Positions 33,040 through 42,499 of a DNA stretch of 64,000 bases are shown here, piece after piece. Within the stretch, counting starts at the first letter, position 1. Each line of letters opens with the position of its first letter. Under the pieces are notes generated by a model. That model was not told the origin of the DNA. It saw only the letters and a list, made by a program, of their open reading frames with translations, and did not search any database. This stretch comes from Streptomyces sp. NBC_01481 (GTDB taxonomy: Bacteria > Actinomycetota > Actinomycetes > Streptomycetales > Streptomycetaceae): the NCBI RefSeq assembly GCF_026339995.1, contig NZ_JAPEPT010000005.1, positions 124,001-188,000 of the forward strand. Reading direction: 5' to 3'. The position numbers and the translations under genes were made by a program.

Positions 33040-33301
33040 ACCGGGCTACACGCTGAGTGATCCGTACGGGGGTTCGTCCGAGCAGGCGGACCAGTTCTTC
33101 CTGCTCACCGAGGGTGACGACCCGGACCACTGGCCGATCTTCGCGACGGCGGACATCCCGGACTCCTGGCGCCGGTTGGGCGGCTCGACCGCCGAGGTCG
33201 TCTTCCGCATGCTCACCGAACGCTCGCATCCCTTTTCGACCGCTCGGTACTTCGATACGCACTGGTTCCAGAGTTACGAGGACCGAAGCGACGCGCAGTG
33301 A
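33008..33301 (+). pseudogene. C-terminal fragment of a SUKH (SMI1/KNR4) family gene
   Basis: From about 33050 the frame encodes PYGGSSEQADQFFLLTEG, DPDHWPIFATADIPDSW and GGSTAEVVFRMLTERSHPF. This matches the second half of SMI1/KNR4 proteins (tryptophan-containing TEGDPDxW then a FLxxLL-like helix). The N-terminal half is missing, and the only in-frame start (GTG 33008) lies inside vapC. The remnant most likely came from an immunity gene truncated when the vapBC segment arrived. It may still be transcribed but should not fold as a full SUKH domain. Confidence 0.6.
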
Positions 33302-33531
33302 TCATGGGTGACTTGGCAGGGTTGATCACGAACGACCCGGGGTCACCGGCACGGAGGGGGGCACGGGGCCGCCGTGACGTGCCCGGCCGCCCCGGACGAC
33401 GAGGCCTCCAGGGCGATTCGTCGGAATGGTCCGCCAGTTCGCGTTCCGGCGTCGACCTGATATAAACCGGCCATACTTCGCCGTGCCGATCCGGCCGTCG
33501 CGTCCTGCCCATCACCCTGAAGGGTTACTTC

Positions 33532-34443
33532 GTGCTGCCCTCGTCCCGTAACTTCTCCGCCGCTCTGGCTGCCACCGGCGCGATATTCCTGGCCACGGCT
33601 TGCGGGCACCAGGGCCAGGACGCCCCGGCCGCCGACGCCGCCGCGGCCACCTCCACCAGCGTGACGTCGGACGCGCCCGCCTCGTCCGCCTCGCCGAGCG
33701 GTTCCGCCTCCGCTTCGGCGTCTGCTTCCCCCTCGAACTCCGCCTCCGCCTCCGCGAAGCCGTCCGACAGCGCGAAGCCGGCGGCCAGCGGCTCCAGCGC
33801 CACCGGGAACGGCGGTACGGGGACTGCTCAGGCGGCCCCGACGGCCCACGCGCCGAACTTTCCCGTGCGTGTCGACGTGGGCAATGCCACCCAGGTCATC
33901 ACCGTGAAGGCCAGCGGGTCGTACGCCACCGTGACCGCATGGGCCAAGGGGTCGTCCGGCTGGAAGTCCGTCATCTCCGACAGCGGCCGGGTCGGCTCGA
34001 ACGGCGTCGTCGACGGCGCAACACGCAGGCAGAGCACGTACACCACGCCCTCGGGCACGTACACCATCACCGAGGGCTTCGGGGTCGAGTCCAGCGGCAC
34101 GAGCATGCCGTACACCCGGGTCAACGACAGCCACTGGTGGGTGCAGGACCCCGAGTCGAAGTTCTACAACCAGATGCACACCGCGGCCGGAGCCGACTTC
34201 CCGCTCACCGAGACCGGTGACCGCGGCAGTGAGCACCTCATCAACTACCCGACCCAGTACGCCAAGGCCCTGGTCATCAACTTCAACCGCTGGCCCGCCA
34301 CGCCCGGCCGCGGTGCCGGGATCTTCCTGCATGTCAACGGCAAGGGGGCGACCGCGGGCTGCGTATCGGTGCCGCGCTCGACCATGGACCGGATCATGGG
34401 CTGGATCCAGCCCGGCGCGCACCCGCGCATCGCCATCGGCTGA
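33532..34443 (+). CDS. L,D-transpeptidase (YkuD-like) lipoprotein
   Basis: This secreted protein has 303 residues. A lipoprotein signal ends in LATACG. A Ser/Ala-rich low-complexity linker (about residues 25-105) spans the outer face of the membrane. The YkuD-type catalytic domain follows with TPSGTYTITEGFG, HTAAGADFPL, and the active-site region FLHVNGKGATAGCVSVPRS, where the Cys is the nucleophile. Such enzymes make 3-3 peptidoglycan crosslinks. The usual SHGC is TAGC here, a variant found in a subgroup with unclear activity. Its stop overlaps the start of the next lipoprotein gene (TGATG). Confidence 0.88.
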   Translation: MLPSSRNFSAALAATGAIFLATACGHQGQDAPAADAAAATSTSVTSDAPASSASPSGSASASASASPSNSASASAKPSDSAKPAASGSSATGNGGTGTAQAAPTAHAPNFPVRVDVGNATQVITVKASGSYATVTAWAKGSSGWKSVISDSGRVGSNGVVDGATRRQSTYTTPSGTYTITEGFGVESSGTSMPYTRVNDSHWWVQDPESKFYNQMHTAAGADFPLTETGDRGSEHLINYPTQYAKALVINFNRWPATPGRGAGIFLHVNGKGATAGCVSVPRSTMDRIMGWIQPGAHPRIAIG

Positions 34444-35291
34444 TGAGGGTGAACCGCAGATTTGCCGCCCTGGTCTTCCCGCTTTCCGTCGCGTTGATCG
34501 GTTGCTCTGCTGAAGAGCAACCGACGGCGTCCGTCGACTCCGCCGCGTCACAGAGCCCCGAAGTGAAGAAGACGGAGCCTGCGAAGCCCGTCACTCCAGA
34601 GGAGTTCCTCGACCGGGCGGAACAGGCGATGGCGGCCGAGGGCGGCTGGACGTTCGCCGTGAAGGGAAGCGAGGATCTTGTCTTTCAGGGGCAGGCGAGC
34701 TCCGCTTCGTACAAGGCCACGGCAGAGCGGACCCAGGACCCCTCAGCTCCCTCAAGCCTGCATTCCTCAGGGTCCGTCCTCAGCAAGGGGAAACGTAAGC
34801 CTGAAGAGATCTTCGTGATCGACGGGACGGCGTACGTCAAGGAAGGCGCCGACGCGTGGAAGCGCGGGCCCGCCTCCGATCCCGACATGCAGAACAAGGT
34901 GGAAGACCCCGTCGCAGCCCTGGCGGAGTTCAGGACATACGTTCAGGAATCGGGCGACGACGTCACGCTGGCCAAGGCCGGAGGCAAGGTCAAGCTCCAA
35001 GTCCGCTCCGGGTCGCGGAAGTTGTCGCAGAAGGCGATGCGCGAGCTGAAGCCGACCCTGAAGCAACTCCAGAAGGCCGGGGTTGCGGCGACCGAGGACC
35101 AACTCACCCTGTCCCGGGTGGAGGAGACGCTGATCCTCGACCCGGCGACGTACCGAGTCGAATCCCACCGGTTCCGGTTCGGGTTCCTGATTCCTTACGG
35201 GGGGCAGGACATCACCTACAGCCAGGACGTGACGGAGGAGATCCGGGGCGTCTTCGACGGGGATATCGAGCTTCCCGCAAGCATCGGCTGA
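34443..35291 (+). CDS. Lipoprotein of unknown function (LppX/LprG-like fold possible)
   Basis: This lipoprotein has 282 residues with lipobox ALIGC. The domain after the linker has alternating beta segments and a helix (EEFLDRAEQAMAAEGGWTFAVKG, FVIDGTAYVKEGADAWKRG, LRVDPATY-like LILDPATYRVESHRF). This arrangement resembles lipoproteins that carry hydrophobic ligands or sense the envelope, but no specific motif confirms it. The ATG at 34443 shares a base with the upstream TGA, so translation is coupled to the L,D-transpeptidase. It probably works in the cell envelope. Confidence 0.75.
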   Translation: MRVNRRFAALVFPLSVALIGCSAEEQPTASVDSAASQSPEVKKTEPAKPVTPEEFLDRAEQAMAAEGGWTFAVKGSEDLVFQGQASSASYKATAERTQDPSAPSSLHSSGSVLSKGKRKPEEIFVIDGTAYVKEGADAWKRGPASDPDMQNKVEDPVAALAEFRTYVQESGDDVTLAKAGGKVKLQVRSGSRKLSQKAMRELKPTLKQLQKAGVAATEDQLTLSRVEETLILDPATYRVESHRFRFGFLIPYGGQDITYSQDVTEEIRGVFDGDIELPASIG

Positions 35292-35414
35292 GGCCGAGCG
35301 CGTCGACGGCGGCCGAAGCGTGACGACGGCTGTACGCGCGGCTCGAACTCGTGTGTGAGAACCGTCACTTCCGTACACCGTGATGTTCTGCGCCGACCTG
35401 GCGCTTGGTCATAC

Positions 35415-35867
35415 ATGGATACGGACTTTGGAGTGCTGCCCAGCGCTGCCGACATGCGCGCGTACGTCGCCGGGGTCGTCGACCGCCTCACGCAGCGCAG
35501 CAGGCTGCCGCTCGACTACTCCGTCGCCAGCCTGCGGCTCGTCGACTTCATGGTGGACGGGGTACGCCGCGGCCGACCGGACATCGGGCAGGTCGCCGGG
35601 CTGCTCCAGGGACTCGGGGCGTACACGGGAGAGGTGATCGTCCGGCGGGCCGGGGCGGAGTGGGTCGACCTCGGCGCCGCGCAGCGGGAGTTGTTCGGGC
35701 AGCCGGCGGGCGTCCGGATGCCCGACGGACGGGTGTGGAATCCGCTCGGCAAGGTCGTCAACCGCTTCGAACTGGGCGGCCCTGAAGAATCCGTTCAGCG
35801 CCTCTATCTTTTGCTGCACGGGCGGGCGCGCAGGACCGTCGACTCGAGGGCCGCCTGTGGACGGTGA
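35415..35867 (+). CDS. Conserved hypothetical protein
   Basis: This protein has 150 residues starting at ATG 35415 (MDTDFGVLPSAADMRAYV). It is soluble and mostly helical, with motifs SRLPLDYSVASLRLVDFMVDG, GLLQGLGAYTGEVIVRRAGAEWVDL and VWNPLGKVVNRFELGGPEESV. The pattern recalls small proteins that carry a CTD-like nuclease or immunity fold. I do not recognise a named family. It lies 70 bp upstream of an ECF sigma gene on the same strand and could be cotranscribed. Confidence 0.7.
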   Translation: MDTDFGVLPSAADMRAYVAGVVDRLTQRSRLPLDYSVASLRLVDFMVDGVRRGRPDIGQVAGLLQGLGAYTGEVIVRRAGAEWVDLGAAQRELFGQPAGVRMPDGRVWNPLGKVVNRFELGGPEESVQRLYLLLHGRARRTVDSRAACGR

Positions 35868-35936
35868 CGTTTCTCGGTCTCCGTACGCAGAGAAGTAGGG
35901 GCATGTGCCAAGAGGCGCCGGTGCGGAGAGGGAAGT

Positions 35937-36497
35937 GTGGGGGCGTACGACGCGGAACTCGGAGCTGCCGTCGAGCGGGCGCAGCAGGGGGACGAGGACG
36001 CCTTCGCCGTTGCGTACCGGCTGGTGCAGCCGGGGCTGATCGGGTACGTCCGAGGGCTTGTCGGCGACGATGCCGAGGACGTGGCGGCCGAGGCGTGGCT
36101 GGAGATCGCCCGCGACCTCGGTCGTTTCCGGGGGGACGGTGCGGGGTTCCGGGGCTGGACTGCGACGATTGCCCGGCACCGCGCCCTGGATCATCTGCGC
36201 AGGCAGAAGCGGCGTCCGCGTACCTCTTTACTCGACCGGGACGTGCTGGACCTTCCGGGCGGACAGGACACGGCCGCCGCGGCGCTCGAAACGCTTTCCA
36301 CCGAGCGTGCTCTCGCGCTGATCGGCCGGCTGCCGCGCGAGCAGGCGGAAGCCGTACTGCTGCGTGTGGTCGTCGGACTCGACGGGCCGGCGGCGGCACG
36401 GGTACTGGGCAAGCGCCCCGGCGCCGTACGCACTGCGGCGCACCGGGGACTGAAGGGACTGGCGGAGCTACTGGCCAGGGCGTACGCCGAAGGATGA
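35937..36497 (+). CDS. ECF-type RNA polymerase sigma factor (contains a TTA codon)
   Basis: This sigma factor has 186 residues. Region 2 spans about 20-90 (DEDAFAVAYRLVQPGLIGYV, AEDVAAEAWLEIARDLGRF, GWTATIARHRALDHLRRQKR). Region 4 spans about 125-175 (LPREQAEAVLLRVVVGLDG, RPGAVRTAAHRGLKGLAELL). GTG 35937 starts the protein. Codon 98 is TTA (36228-36230), so full translation should need the bldA tRNA and so depend on developmental stage. Three bases after its stop begins a membrane partner gene. The pair is a close paralog of the module at 37529-39267. Confidence 0.93.
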   Translation: MGAYDAELGAAVERAQQGDEDAFAVAYRLVQPGLIGYVRGLVGDDAEDVAAEAWLEIARDLGRFRGDGAGFRGWTATIARHRALDHLRRQKRRPRTSLLDRDVLDLPGGQDTAAAALETLSTERALALIGRLPREQAEAVLLRVVVGLDGPAAARVLGKRPGAVRTAAHRGLKGLAELLARAYAEG

Positions 36498-36500
36498 GAG

Positions 36501-37271
36501 ATGAAACCCGAACCGCAGGACCCGCGCACACCTGAGCTCGAAAGGCTGCTCGGGGCGGCGCGCAGACCCGGCATGCTCGATACCGGTGCCGAGGAGCGGG
36601 CGCTCCAGGCCTTCCGGGAGGCGCGCGAGGCGGGCCTGTTCACGGCGCGGGTGCGGTGGCGGCGGAGCCGGGACGACTGGCGGACGGCCGGTGAGCGGCA
36701 CCGGGTGCGGGTCTTCAGGGCGCTGGTGGCGGGCATTGCCGCGGCGGCCGCGGTGGGCGGAGTTGCGGTCGCGGCCGGGAAGGGTGCGATCCCGTCGCCG
36801 TTCGGGGGCGGCGCGGGGCCGAAGCCGGTACGGAGCGCGCCCGCGGAACCGGGGCCCGAGGAAGAACGGGCCCGCGAACGGCGCGGGACAGGAGCACCGG
36901 AGAGCCCGGCGCGACCCACGCGGCCGTCCCCGGACGCGACTCCCCCTGCACGTCCGGGCTCGGCGCGGGACACAGCCGCGCACTGCCGTGTGTATCTGGC
37001 GGCCGTTTCGCCCCGGGGCGCGGCCATGGCCCGGCTGGAAGCGGCCGCGGGCGGGCCGGAGTTCGTACGGGCCTACTGCGAGCGGCTGTTGCAGGGTGAG
37101 ATGTCCGACATCCGGCCGAACCCTGCGGACGGCCGCCCGGACGGAAAGCCCGCGAAAGGGAAGTCCGCGGAGACGAAGCCGTCCAAGAAGCCGGAGAAGC
37201 CGGGGAAGCAGGGCAACAGGCGAGCGGCTGGTCTCGACGGCCGGGACATAACGGCGGCCCGACCCCGCTGA
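36501..37271 (+). CDS. Membrane partner of ECF sigma factor (anti-sigma-like), copy 1
   Basis: This protein has 256 residues. The N-terminal cytoplasmic part (about 1-70: ELERLLGAARRPGMLDTGAE, ALQAFREAREAGLF) could bind the sigma factor. One membrane helix follows (FRALVAGIAAAAAVGGVAVAAG). A Pro/Arg-rich extracytoplasmic linker leads to a small domain with two Cys: AAHCRVYLAAVSPRGAAM and FVRAYCERLL. The tail is Lys/Pro rich. Position and topology suggest an anti-sigma role, but no ZAS zinc motif is present. It shares its Cys-containing domain with the 38284 gene. Confidence 0.78.
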   Translation: MKPEPQDPRTPELERLLGAARRPGMLDTGAEERALQAFREAREAGLFTARVRWRRSRDDWRTAGERHRVRVFRALVAGIAAAAAVGGVAVAAGKGAIPSPFGGGAGPKPVRSAPAEPGPEEERARERRGTGAPESPARPTRPSPDATPPARPGSARDTAAHCRVYLAAVSPRGAAMARLEAAAGGPEFVRAYCERLLQGEMSDIRPNPADGRPDGKPAKGKSAETKPSKKPEKPGKQGNRRAAGLDGRDITAARPR

Positions 37272-37286
37272 CCGGGTAGATGCAAG

Positions 37287-37330
37287 GACGACCGGGGCCG
37301 CCACCCCCCACAGGAGAGGCCCCGGTCGTC
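37287..37330 (+). terminator. Hairpin between the two sigma modules
   Basis: A perfect 13-base stem (37287-37299 with 37318-37330) encloses an 18-base loop just after the first module and should separate its transcript from the second. Confidence 0.65.
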
Positions 37331-37528
37331 GTTCGCCGGGGCCGCAGAGCGGCCCCGTACTTCTCTCAGCGCCGAGCGTGCGTTTTCTGTCACACCCCGC
37401 TGTGGCAGCATGATGTTGCTGGTTGTACAAAATGTGGACGCGGCCGGGTGCAAGCACGTAGCGTGCTGATTCGCGCAGGGTGGCGCGGCAGTGGTGACCA
37501 GCTGCGATTCAGGACAGGGTATGGGGTA

Positions 37529-38284
37529 GTGCTGGGGGACGACGCGGAGTTGACCGCCGCGGTGCTCGCGGCGCAGGCCGGGAACGAAGACGCCTTCCGG
37601 ACTGTGTACCGCGCTGTGCATCCGCGGCTGCTCGGGTATGTACGCACCTTGGTCGGCGATCCCGACGCCGAGGACGTCGCCTCCGAGGCATGGCTCCAGA
37701 TAGCTCGCGACCTCGACCGGTTCAGCGGCGACGCCGACCGTTTTCGCGGCTGGGCCGCACGGATCGCCCGTAACCGGGCCCTCGACCACATACGCATGCG
37801 AGGCCGCCGCCCCGCCGTGGGCGGTGACGAGACCGAACTGACGGGCAAGCCCGCCGAGTCGGACACCGCGGACGAGGCCATGGAGGCGCTCGCAACCGGC
37901 AGCACCATGGCGCTCATCGCCCAGCTGCCGCAGGATCAGGCCGAAGCCGTCGTACTGCGCGTCGTCGTCGGTCTTGACGCGAAGAGCGCGGCCAAGACGC
38001 TGGGCAAGCGGCCCGGAGCCGTACGGACGGCAGCGCACCGCGGGCTGAAGCGCCTCGCCGAACTGCTGGGCGCGGATGCCGCGGACTATGCGGACTTCAT
38101 GGACAGTCAGGATGATACGGACAGTCGGGATGCTCCGAATAATTCGAACGGCTCGAACGGTTCGGCTCCCGAAGAGCGTGGCGCGGATCTGAACGGAGTA
38201 CCGCCGCAGCGCGGGCCCCGGCCGGGCGCGTCGGCGCCCGCCGGTGTGACGCATTCACGCCTGCGGACGCAGAAGGACATGTGA
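37529..38284 (+). CDS. ECF-type RNA polymerase sigma factor, second paralog
   Basis: This sigma factor has about 251 residues. GTG 37529 is chosen because the upstream frame is Arg/Gly rich and the family N terminus (LGDDAELTAAVLAAQAGNED) begins here. Region 2 (AFRTVYRAVHPRLLGYV, AEDVASEAWLQIARDLDRF, WAARIARNRALDHIRMRGRR) and region 4 (LPQDQAEAVVLRVVVGLDA, RPGAVRTAAHRGLKRLAELL) are intact. A polar tail of about 75 residues follows region 4 and is not seen in the first paralog. The stop shares bases with the ATG of the partner gene. No TTA codon was seen in this copy. Confidence 0.92.
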   Translation: MLGDDAELTAAVLAAQAGNEDAFRTVYRAVHPRLLGYVRTLVGDPDAEDVASEAWLQIARDLDRFSGDADRFRGWAARIARNRALDHIRMRGRRPAVGGDETELTGKPAESDTADEAMEALATGSTMALIAQLPQDQAEAVVLRVVVGLDAKSAAKTLGKRPGAVRTAAHRGLKRLAELLGADAADYADFMDSQDDTDSRDAPNNSNGSNGSAPEERGADLNGVPPQRGPRPGASAPAGVTHSRLRTQKDM

Positions 38285-39267
38285 TGGCCGACGAGCAGTT
38301 CGAGTGGCTTGACAGGGAAGCGGCGGAGCGGATGCTGCGCGGCGAGCCGGTCGAGGCCTCGGACGAGCACGCCCGCATCCAGGCCGCACGACTCTCCCGC
38401 GCGCTGTACGAGGCGGGCCGGAACGAGTCTGTCGACTACGCCGGTGACGGCGAAATGCCCGGTGAGGCCGCCGCCTTGGCCGCCTTCCGCAAGGCCAGGG
38501 CGGACGCCGCGGCGCCCGCCGGGGAAGCCGTCGGCGCCGTACGGCTGGCTCCTTCGCATCGGCGCCCTGCGCGCCGCCCGCGCTTCGGCCGCCCGGTGCG
38601 CTTCGGACTGGTCGCCGCTGTCGCCGGCTGCGCGCTCGGCGGCGCCGCCGTCGCCGCGACGACCGGCCTCCTGCCCAGCCCCTTCAGTGGCGATCCGCTG
38701 CCCGCCTCCTCCGTCTCGGCGGCCGCGACCCCCGAGCCGCTGGTCTCCGACTCGCCCACCGGCGGGGGAGCAGTGGCTCCTCCGTACACCTCGGGATCGC
38801 CGAGCGCGCCCCTCTCGCCCTCGCCGAGCGACGGGACCGGAACTCCGGACCCCGCTGTCGGCGGCACCGACGGCAACTCGGGCCAGCAGCGCGGGGACGA
38901 GGACAAGTCCCGTCAGCAGCGCGAGGAGTGGTACCGCAAGACGGCGGACGCCTGCCGCGACTACCGCAGCGGCCATATCGCTCCGGACATCAAGCGGCGG
39001 CTGGAGGCCGCGGCCAAGGGCGCGGGTCGTATCGAGCGCTTCTGCGACCAACTGCTGGCTGGCGACACCCAGGGCAGCGGGGACGGCAGCGGCGAGAGCG
39101 GCAGTGACAGCGGCAGCGGTGACAGCCAAGACAGTGACGGTGGCGCCGGGAAGTTCTCCGGCGGCAGCCAGTCGGGCAGCGCGTCCGTGCCGCCCGTCGC
39201 CTGGACGCCCCTGCCGTCCGAAAGTGTTCCCTCGCCTTCGCCCAGCACCACGCTGTTCGCGCTCTGA
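38284..39267 (+). CDS. Membrane partner of ECF sigma factor (anti-sigma-like), copy 2
   Basis: This protein has 327 residues. An N-terminal cytoplasmic helix bundle (FEWLDREAAERMLRGEPVEA, AALAAFRKARAD) precedes one membrane helix (FGLVAAVAGCALGGAAVAATTG). A Ser/Pro/Gly linker follows, then a small extracytoplasmic domain with two Cys in the same pattern as copy 1 (ADACRDYRSGHIAPDIKRRL, RIERFCDQLL). The C terminus is a Ser/Gly/Asp tract. It starts at ATG 38284 inside the sigma stop. It is probably the regulator of that sigma factor. Confidence 0.78.
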   Translation: MADEQFEWLDREAAERMLRGEPVEASDEHARIQAARLSRALYEAGRNESVDYAGDGEMPGEAAALAAFRKARADAAAPAGEAVGAVRLAPSHRRPARRPRFGRPVRFGLVAAVAGCALGGAAVAATTGLLPSPFSGDPLPASSVSAAATPEPLVSDSPTGGGAVAPPYTSGSPSAPLSPSPSDGTGTPDPAVGGTDGNSGQQRGDEDKSRQQREEWYRKTADACRDYRSGHIAPDIKRRLEAAAKGAGRIERFCDQLLAGDTQGSGDGSGESGSDSGSGDSQDSDGGAGKFSGGSQSGSASVPPVAWTPLPSESVPSPSPSTTLFAL

Positions 39268-39307
39268 CCTGCGCTTCATTGCCGGGATCGAGTTTCGGAC
39301 CCACCAG

Positions 39308-39362
39308 GTGTGACGTTTTTCGAGCCTGTGACGCAGTAGAAAGTGAGCCGACTGGTCATCGG
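39308..39362 (+). repeat. 55-bp intergenic element, copy 1
   Basis: This element begins GTGTGACGTTT and ends with the 24-base block 39339-39362 that is identical in the second copy at 42228-42282. Both copies are 55 bp with about 11 differences, mostly in positions 12-20. Copy 1 is followed within 50 bp by a strong terminator but no gene. Confidence 0.75.
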
Positions 39363-39409
39363 CTGCGCCAGAGCCGGGGTTCCCCCCGTACCTACGACTC
39401 GGCGCAAAT

Positions 39410-39448
39410 GGCGCGGGCGGGACACGTTCCCCCGGTCCCGCCCGCGCC
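39410..39448. terminator. Bidirectional terminator
   Basis: A perfect 14-base stem (39410-39423 with 39435-39448) around an 11-base loop lies between the convergent sigma-partner and L,D-transpeptidase genes. Confidence 0.82.
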
Positions 39449-39470
39449 CCTAACGGCCGACCTTCTCGAC

Positions 39471-40337
39471 TCACCAGTAGATGACGACCTTGTCGCCGTT
39501 GTTGACCTGGTTGAAGAGCGAGGCGATCGCTCCCTTGTCCCGGACATTGACGCATCCGTGCGACGCGCCGTTGTAGCCACGGGCCGCGAAGTCCGCGGAG
39601 TAGTGCACCGCTTGACCGCCGCTGAAGAACATCGCGTACGGCATGGACGTGTGGTAGATCGTCGAGACGTGATCCCGCGACTTGTGGAACACGCTGAAGA
39701 CGCCCTCGCGGGTCGGCGTGTACTGCGAGCCGAAGCGCACGTCCATCGTCGACCGCACCTTGCCGTTGACCACCCAGGAGAGAGTGCGGGTGGTCTTGCT
39801 GACGCAGATCACCCGGCCCGTCATACAGCGCGGATCCAGCTTCGCCGACGGCTTGTTGACCGTCCTGCCCGCCAGCTCGTCGCGCGTCGGCTCCTTCGTC
39901 ATACCGAGCAGCCGCTGCCAGGTCACGGTGTCCGTGTCACCTGTCGTCGGCAGCCCCCGCTTGCCCTGGAAGCCCTTGACCGAGGCGACCGTAACCGGAC
40001 CGTAGGTGCCGGTCGGGGTGTCGTCGAACCAGCCGATCTGTGCCAGCCGGGCCTGCAGTTCACGCACCTGCTCGCTCTTGGTGCCGCTCGCCATCAGCAC
40101 CTTGGGCTTCGGGGCAGCGGACTCACTCGGATTCTCACTCGGATTCTCTCCGGGCTTCTCACTCGGCTTCGCCGACGGCGTGGCCGGATCCGAAGAAGAC
40201 GGCGGCTGCGCGGACGCCGTGCTCCCCGCCTTCGAGTCGGCCGGGCGGCCGGTCGCTGCCTGGGCCGTGCAGCCCGCGGTCACGGCGAGCACCGCGGCCG
40301 CGGCGAGTGATCTGCGTATGACGATGTTCCGAAGCAT
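39471..40337 (-). CDS. L,D-transpeptidase with peptidoglycan-binding domain, lipoprotein
   Basis: This protein has 288 residues. The lipoprotein signal ends in VTAGC. A Pro/Ser/Glu linker contains ENPSENPSE repeats. A PGRP-type peptidoglycan-binding helix bundle follows (VRELQARLAQIGWFDDTPTGTYG, VKGFQGKRGLPTTG). The catalytic YkuD domain has HYSADFAARGYNGASHGCVNVRD with a canonical SHGC nucleophile motif. It forms 3-3 crosslinks in peptidoglycan. The stop lies just after a convergent terminator. Confidence 0.92.
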   Translation of the reverse strand: MLRNIVIRRSLAAAAVLAVTAGCTAQAATGRPADSKAGSTASAQPPSSSDPATPSAKPSEKPGENPSENPSESAAPKPKVLMASGTKSEQVRELQARLAQIGWFDDTPTGTYGPVTVASVKGFQGKRGLPTTGDTDTVTWQRLLGMTKEPTRDELAGRTVNKPSAKLDPRCMTGRVICVSKTTRTLSWVVNGKVRSTMDVRFGSQYTPTREGVFSVFHKSRDHVSTIYHTSMPYAMFFSGGQAVHYSADFAARGYNGASHGCVNVRDKGAIASLFNQVNNGDKVVIYW

Positions 40338-40442
40338 GTCGCCCCCCTGTATCTGCTGTGCCTCATGAGACAGATTCCCGGCCTGCTCGGTTGCGCAATC
40401 CCGCGCATGATGGGGAGAAAGCCGTGCGGAGGGTTGTGAGCC

Positions 40443-40538
40443 AGGGCCTGTCGTTCGGATCAGGCCGGATCAGTGAGCGGGGTCTGGTGCGTGCGCACCA
40501 GGGCACGCGAGCCCGGCAAGATCCGAACGACAGGCCCT
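40443..40538. mobile_element. 94-bp MITE-like palindromic element
   Basis: Terminal inverted repeats of 19 bp (40443-40461 and 40520-40538; core GGGCCTGTCGTTCGGATC) bound about 58 bp of internal sequence, which itself contains the palindrome CTGGTGCGTGCGCACCAG. No transposase is encoded. The same end occurs at 54137. Elements with this end are, from memory, frequent in Streptomyces genomes. The remainder of 40338-40634 is ordinary promoter space. Confidence 0.75.
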
Positions 40539-40634
40539 AGGTCCCAGCGCAGGGCTCTCCATCCGTCGGGGAGCCGCCGCTACAGTCCGTCGCGAGGTTG
40601 ATTACCAGCGAGTAGCTTCAGCGGAGGCACAGAC

Positions 40635-42215
<1,581 letters not shown>

Positions 42216-42227
42216 GCTTCCCCGGGA

Positions 42228-42282
42228 GTGTGACGTTTCCGGCCGCCGTGGCGCAGCGGAAAGTGAGCCGACTGGTCATCGG
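42228..42282 (+). repeat. 55-bp intergenic element, copy 2
   Basis: This is the second copy of the element at 39308-39362. It begins 13 bp after the mutase stop and ends 34 bp before a 40-residue ORF. Its position suggests a promoter or leader function for that small gene. Confidence 0.75.
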
Positions 42283-42315
42283 GCGTCGAAGCCCGCACGA
42301 TGCCAAGGAGGCGTT

Positions 42316-42438
42316 ATGGCAGGGGAGTTCTGGCGGACGATCCGGAAGGCCATCGAGAAGGACAACTGGACTGCCCGCCTGGTCGTGGTTCTCCTCGCGA
42401 CAGGAGCCGCCATGTTCGGTGCACGCATCTGCTGCTGA
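42316..42438 (+). CDS. 40-residue membrane peptide
   Basis: This short ORF starts at ATG 42316 with a strong Shine-Dalgarno AAGGAGG (42305-42311). It encodes an amphipathic N terminus (MAGEFWRTIRKAIEKDNW) and one membrane helix (ARLVVVLLATGAAMFGARI) ending in CC. The signals and composition make it a credible gene although it is too short for most gene finders. It has no recognised family. It follows the 55-bp element and precedes a long perfect hairpin, so it may form its own transcription unit. Confidence 0.65.
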   Translation: MAGEFWRTIRKAIEKDNWTARLVVVLLATGAAMFGARICC

Positions 42439-42461
42439 TCCATTCCGCGATACGGAACACA

Positions 42462-42499
42462 GAGGCGGAGTGTCGTACCCATGTGCGACACTCCGCCTC
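42462..42499 (+). promoter_or_regulatory. 14-bp perfect inverted repeat abutting the lysE start codon
   Basis: Stem arms 42462-42475 and 42486-42499 enclose a 10-base loop, and the ATG of the exporter begins at 42500. No Shine-Dalgarno lies upstream of that ATG. The element could be the terminator of the small upstream gene, an operator, or an RNA switch over the exporter start. Confidence 0.6.
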
